Assembly (NCBI GenBank): GCA_003545125.1
Contig: DQCI01000192.1
Location: 27,114 to 56,188, forward strand
Origin: Paracoccaceae bacterium
Lineage (GTDB): Bacteria > Pseudomonadota > Alphaproteobacteria > Rhodobacterales > Rhodobacteraceae
Direction: 5' to 3'
Length of the DNA stretch: 29,075 nucleotides
Part shown: piece after piece, positions 25,177 through 29,075 of the stretch
How positions within the stretch are numbered: position 1 is the stretch's first letter
Layout: each line of letters starts with the position of its first letter
Program-made: the position numbers and the translations under genes
Notes under the pieces: model-generated
Told to the model about the DNA's origin: nothing
Seen by the model: only the letters and a program-made list of their open reading frames with translations
Database searches by the model: none

Positions 25177-26046
25177 GTGATCGGATTTGTCGGGATCGCG
25201 ATGGTCGTCGTCATGGTGTTCGGCGGCTATTTGGCGGCGGGCGGTCACCTCGACATCATTCTGAAGTCCGCGCCGTTTGAATTCACCATGATCGGCGGTG
25301 CGGCAGCCGGGGCATTCGTGATCTCGAATGACGTGCCCGCGATCAAGCGCACGCTCAAGGATATGGGCAAGGTCTTCAAAGGACCGCAGTGGAAACCGGA
25401 GGATTACAAGGATCTTCTCTGCCTGCTGTTCGAGCTGATCCGCCAGGCGCGCCAGAACGCCGTGGCCCTCGAAGAGCATATCGAAGCGCCGGCCGACAGC
25501 ACCATCTTCTCGAAGTACCCGAAGATCCTTGCGGACAAGGAAGCGGTCGAGCTGATCTGCGATACTTTGCGGTCGGCCTCGATGAACTACGACGATCCGC
25601 ATCAGGTCGAGGAAGTTCTCGAGAAGCGAATCGAGGCGAACCTGGAACATGCCCAGCATTCGAGCCATGCGCTCCAGTCGATGGCAGACGGGCTGCCGGC
25701 GCTCGGCATCGTCGCCGCCGTGCTCGGCGTGATCAAAACGATGGGATCGATCGACCAGCCACCGGAAATCCTCGGCAAACTCATCGGCGGTGCCCTCGTC
25801 GGTACGTTTCTCGGCGTTTTCGTGGCCTACGGTTTCGTCGGTCCCTTCGCCGCAAAGTTGAAAACGGTGATCGACGATGACAGCCATTTCTACCAACTCA
25901 TCCGGGAAGTCCTGGTCGCCAACCTGCACAATCACTCGACGAATATCTGCATCGAGGTCGGGCGGCAGAATACGCCCGGCCATATGCGGCCGAGCTTCTC
26001 CGATCTCGAAGAAGCCCTGCGCGAGGTCAAGAAAGGCGCGGCATGA
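25177..26046 (+). CDS. motA: Flagellar motor stator protein MotA
   Basis: The proton-channel stator subunit that generates torque against FliG. The 289 residues begin with the MotA signature MIGFVGIAMVVVMVFGGYLA. Four membrane segments lie at ~2-21, ~36-52, ~170-188 and ~203-224. The third contains MADGLPALGIVAAVLGVIKT with Pro174, and the fourth GALVGTFLGVFVAYGFVGPF with Pro223. These two correspond to the functionally important Pro173 and Pro222 of E. coli MotA. The GTG start has a GAGGAG ribosome-binding site 6 bases upstream. The stop overlaps the next start (ATGA, 26043-26046). The partner motB is about 11 kb upstream. Confidence 0.96.
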   Translation: MIGFVGIAMVVVMVFGGYLAAGGHLDIILKSAPFEFTMIGGAAAGAFVISNDVPAIKRTLKDMGKVFKGPQWKPEDYKDLLCLLFELIRQARQNAVALEEHIEAPADSTIFSKYPKILADKEAVELICDTLRSASMNYDDPHQVEEVLEKRIEANLEHAQHSSHALQSMADGLPALGIVAAVLGVIKTMGSIDQPPEILGKLIGGALVGTFLGVFVAYGFVGPFAAKLKTVIDDDSHFYQLIREVLVANLHNHSTNICIEVGRQNTPGHMRPSFSDLEEALREVKKGAA

Positions 26047-28604
26047 AACTGTTCGCGGGTCTCCTCCTGGTCATGTTTTCAGTGCTCCCGGAAGGGACAA
26101 TGGCGGAAACTGTCCGCGTCCGCTCGGGTGATCATGCCGGGTTCACGCGGCTCGTTGTCGACTTCACGGGGGAAGAAGACTGGGTCTTCGGTCGCGTGGA
26201 TGGCGGGTTCGAGTTCCGCCCCGGACGGGAGGACATGACCTACGGCCTCGACCGTGTTTTCGACAAGATCGGCCGGACGCGGATCGAAGATGTGCGCGAC
26301 CTCGGAGATGGACGGTTGTATCTCGGCGTTGGCTGTAATTGCCACGCTGTGGTGGACGAGCTTTCGAACGGAAAGGTCGTGCTCGACATCGTTGCCGGGC
26401 CTGCGCGCGCGCCGGGAACCGGCGAAGACGCCGAATTGCCCGCCTACGGCGCGCAACCCGAGGATCAGCCGGGGGCGGCGACCGGAGACCCTGTGATGAC
26501 GGGAGGTGCGGTCGACCCGGCAGACAAACCCGTTTTCGTCAGCAATCGCGCTGGATTGCCGCTCACTCTTCCGCAGCTCGGTTCCTTGGTCCCGGTTCCA
26601 CGAGACACGACAGCCACGGCGCCGCAACCGCCTGCAACGTCAGCGGATCCAGGTTTGGCAGTGGCAATACCGGCGCCGGGCGGGTCGCTGGACGTGCACC
26701 CAACACCGCAGGCCTCGGTCCCGCCAGCGGACGACGGTTCCGCCAGAGCCGATCGGATTGCGAAGACCGAGGCAGCGCTGCTCGAACAGGTCGCCCGCGC
26801 AGCGGCGCAGGGACTGCTGGATGCGGATATGAGCGACATCGAAGAGAACGTGGCGGGCACGAACCCGAAGCCGGTCGATGCGCCCCGGCCAACGCCGATC
26901 GCGCCTCCGTCCCCGCCGGTGACGCAACGCGGCCACATCACGGTGGAGACCAGTGTTGACCGTGCCGCTTCCGGCAGCGACCGACAAGGCGCCGAAACGG
27001 CGCAGGGCGAGGCTTGCATCGACCCGGAGATCTTCGATATCGGAACCTGGGGCGATGAGATCGGAAACGGAACCGATATCGGGGCCTACAGATCCGGGTT
27101 GATCACGGAACTCGACGTTGCCGATGGTGCGGGTGTGGCGAAGCTGGTGCGCAACTACATCTACATCACCTTCGGCGCTGAGGCCAAAGCACTCATGCGC
27201 CGCTACCCGGAAACCGTCGAGCGGCCCGATTTGCTGTTCGCCATGGCAGAGATCATGGACGAGGGCCGGTCGACAATAGCAGTGGATCTGGTTGACCAAT
27301 TGACCTGCGCGGGCGCAACAGCGCTTTGGGCCACTCTTGCGCAACCGGAGCTTCGGCCCGGCCAGGCGGTCAATCGCGATGCGGTTGCCAGTACTTTCGG
27401 AGCGCTTCCCGCCCATTTGCGGCGGCATCTCGGGCCAAAACTTGCCGATGTCCTGCTCACGTCGGGTGATATCGACACAGCGGATCTGATCCGCGCCGCG
27501 ATAGATCGGGCAAGCGAGGTGCCGACATCCGAGTACGGTATGTTGACGGCGCAGTTCGAACTGGAAGCCGGCAAGCTCGATCAGGCGACCACGATCCTCG
27601 ATGATGTCGTTGCCGCGGGCGATGCGGTTTTGCCTGAAGCTCTTCTGCAACGGGTCGAGGCGACGCTGGCCGCCGGCGGCGCGGTTCCGGACGATATTGT
27701 GGTCTTGCTCGACAGTCTGGCATTTCAGTTTCGCGGGACCGAGACTGCGCGACAAATGGTGGATGCAGGGATCAGGGCGCGCGCGTCTGCCGCCGGGTTT
27801 GCCGCAGCTTTCGAGCAACTCGACACGGCGGCAGATGCCGGGCTGTTTTCGCCCGAACGCAGTGCAGAATTGCGAGAACGCTTGTATGATCGGCTGACCC
27901 GGGACACGGATGATACCGAGTTCCTTCGGCTTTCGCTGTCACGCATTGAGGAAACTGCCGGAGTGTCGGCCCCGGCCCGGCGCGCGCTTGTGGAACGTCT
28001 CCTCGACCTCGGATTTGCTGGCCCCGCCAGACAGGCGATGGGGAACGACGGTGCCATGCCGGATGCGGCCGACCGCCAGCTCCTTGCGCGCGCGGCATTG
28101 GCCGAAAACCGGCCCGCCGTCGCGATCGGTTACCTCGCCGGTCTCGCAGACACTTCGGCCCTGTCTCTTCGCGCCGAAGCACTGGACATGGCGCGCGACC
28201 ACGCGGGCGCAATGCGTGCCTACGAAGAGACAGGCGATCAGGCGAAGATGGTGCGGATGGCATGGCGTGGGGGGCTTTGGCCCGAAGTTGCGCAGCTCGA
28301 TCCGGGGCCGATCGGCGCGGCCGCGCGGTTGATGTCCGGCGAGCCGGCACTCCGGCCCGATGATGTCCTGCCCGCGGATCAACAAGACGACGGGGCAGCT
28401 GCGCAAGCGCTCGGGGGCGTTGGTACGCAAGCTCAGGTGAGCGACACCCCGGGACGGGATGCCACCGCCGACCAACCGGCTCTGGCCAGGGCGCAGGCGC
28501 TGATCTCCGAGAGCGCGGCGGCGCGACAGGCGCTCGGCGCGCTTTTGGATGAAGTCATCTCGCCGGCTGGAGATGCGGTTCCGGAAGGGATTCCCGGCTC
28601 CTGA
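26043..28604 (+). CDS. Large exported protein of unknown function in flagellar operon
   Basis: A protein of 853 residues beginning with a signal peptide (MKLFAGLLLVMFSVLPEGTMA, cleavage near residue 21), so it is probably periplasmic. A first domain (~22-125) starts VRVRSGDHAGFTRLVVDFTG and recalls AMIN-type domains of envelope proteins. It contains a GCNC pair (Cys98, Cys100). A Pro/Ala/Thr-rich linker (~125-315) follows. The rest (~320-800) is largely alpha-helical with Ala/Leu/Arg-rich repeats suggestive of TPR or solenoid folds (RAALAENRPAVAIGYLAGLA, LRAEALDMARDHAGAMRAYE). The start overlaps the motA stop, so synthesis is coupled to MotA. The location near motE- and motA-like genes invites comparison with rhizobial MotC, but I see no clear homology. 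Function unknown. Confidence 0.85.
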   Translation: MKLFAGLLLVMFSVLPEGTMAETVRVRSGDHAGFTRLVVDFTGEEDWVFGRVDGGFEFRPGREDMTYGLDRVFDKIGRTRIEDVRDLGDGRLYLGVGCNCHAVVDELSNGKVVLDIVAGPARAPGTGEDAELPAYGAQPEDQPGAATGDPVMTGGAVDPADKPVFVSNRAGLPLTLPQLGSLVPVPRDTTATAPQPPATSADPGLAVAIPAPGGSLDVHPTPQASVPPADDGSARADRIAKTEAALLEQVARAAAQGLLDADMSDIEENVAGTNPKPVDAPRPTPIAPPSPPVTQRGHITVETSVDRAASGSDRQGAETAQGEACIDPEIFDIGTWGDEIGNGTDIGAYRSGLITELDVADGAGVAKLVRNYIYITFGAEAKALMRRYPETVERPDLLFAMAEIMDEGRSTIAVDLVDQLTCAGATALWATLAQPELRPGQAVNRDAVASTFGALPAHLRRHLGPKLADVLLTSGDIDTADLIRAAIDRASEVPTSEYGMLTAQFELEAGKLDQATTILDDVVAAGDAVLPEALLQRVEATLAAGGAVPDDIVVLLDSLAFQFRGTETARQMVDAGIRARASAAGFAAAFEQLDTAADAGLFSPERSAELRERLYDRLTRDTDDTEFLRLSLSRIEETAGVSAPARRALVERLLDLGFAGPARQAMGNDGAMPDAADRQLLARAALAENRPAVAIGYLAGLADTSALSLRAEALDMARDHAGAMRAYEETGDQAKMVRMAWRGGLWPEVAQLDPGPIGAAARLMSGEPALRPDDVLPADQQDDGAAAQALGGVGTQAQVSDTPGRDATADQPALARAQALISESAAARQALGALLDEVISPAGDAVPEGIPGS

Positions 28605-28680
28605 TCCGGAAACGGAAACCTTTTCTAAACCCTCGTGTCCTAGGCTCTGTCCAGTCAACGCAAGAACTGCGGTGGGAAAT

Positions 28681-29075
28681 ATGCCCGCAACGCGAAAGCG
28701 CACGTCACAAAGTGGAAATGACATCCGATTCCGGCAGGGCCGTACGGGTCGGCGTCGGGTGCGCGCGCTTCCCGGAACGATCGCTGTTGCGGTGCCGGTG
28801 TTGATCGCGCTGGGGCTCCTGTTTGCGATGTCTGCCAAACCGGCCCTGGCGGAGGCGGATCTTTCCCTCGTTTGCGACCGGGCCGCCGTGGAGGCGGCCG
28901 CAGGCTCCAGCGTACCGGTCTCTGTACTCAAAGCGATCTCGCTCACCGAAACCGGGCGCGAACGCGGTGGCGATGTCCGCCCCTGGCCCTGGACCGTGAA
29001 CATGGAGGGAAAGGGGGTCTGGTTCGACAGCCGCGAGGCCGCGCTCTCCTATGTCTACGAGCATTTCAAGCGCGG
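28681..29075 (+). CDS. Flagellar-type lytic transglycosylase (SltF-like), 3'-truncated by window edge
   Basis: Cuts peptidoglycan glycan strands, presumably to let the rod pass the cell wall. The frame has no stop before the right edge, so only about 131 residues are visible. They show an Arg-rich N-terminus (residues 1-30), a signal-anchor or signal peptide (TIAVAVPVLIALGLLFAMSA, with a possible cleavage after ALA near residue 57), and then the lysozyme-like core VPVSVLKAISLTETGR with the likely catalytic Glu90. RPWPWTVNMEGKGVWFDSRE, typical of this transglycosylase branch, follows. GGTGGG lies about 5 bases before the ATG. The gene is 76 bp after the 853-residue exported protein. Similar enzymes (SltF) are encoded in flagellar loci of Rhodobacter. 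Confidence 0.85.
   Translation, partial: MPATRKRTSQSGNDIRFRQGRTGRRRVRALPGTIAVAVPVLIALGLLFAMSAKPALAEADLSLVCDRAAVEAAAGSSVPVSVLKAISLTETGRERGGDVRPWPWTVNMEGKGVWFDSREAALSYVYEHFKR

Overview
The window looks like a chromosomal segment of a Rhodobacterales (Roseobacter-group) alphaproteobacterium. The evidence is its high GC content, the glgB-glgC-glgA-glgX-pgm glycogen cluster, and a flagellar locus arranged motB / flgE-flgK-flgL-flgI / (opposite strand) fliF-fliH-fliN-fliP / fliL-orf-motE-like-motA-orf-lytic transglycosylase, as I remember it from roseobacters. Sites matching the alphaproteobacterial master regulator CtrA (TTAA-N7-TTAAC) lie in front of the flagellar units. Taxonomy is inferred from gene order and protein character; no search was run.

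Region 1 (1-8259, + strand) is a tightly packed glycogen operon. It holds branching enzyme (5' end cut by the window edge), ADP-glucose pyrophosphorylase, ADP-glucose-dependent glycogen synthase, glycogen debranching enzyme and alpha-phosphoglucomutase. Intergenic gaps are 45, 4, -4 and 0 bp. Together the genes interconvert glucose-6-P and glucose-1-P, make ADP-glucose, and build, branch and trim the polymer.

Region 2 (8260-13085, + strand) is an accessory block with three family-2 glycosyltransferases and a PAPS-type sulfotransferase-like protein. Several very small frames sit at the junctions: a 19-residue ORF overlapping the first glycosyltransferase start, a 12-codon ORF overlapping its stop, and a 63-residue ORF linking the third glycosyltransferase to the sulfotransferase. 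The block probably makes or decorates a sulfated surface glycan or glycoprotein; the substrate cannot be read from the sequence.

Region 3 (13086-29075) is flagellar. motB has its own promoter region with a perfect CtrA box. The flgE-K-L-I unit has a near-consensus box. A 730-bp stretch with no recognisable gene, carrying a 14-bp tandem repeat, separates flgI from the convergent fliP. The minus-strand fliF-H-N-P operon and the plus-strand fliL unit diverge from a 117-bp promoter region with another CtrA-like box. The fliL unit continues through a membrane-anchored coiled-coil protein, a MotE-like protein, motA, an 853-residue exported protein of unknown function, and a lytic transglycosylase cut by the right edge. 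The products cover the stator (MotA, MotB, FliL, MotE-like), MS-ring (FliF), C-ring part (FliN), export (FliH, FliP), P-ring (FlgI), hook (FlgE) and hook-filament junction (FlgK, FlgL). fliG and fliM are not in the window.
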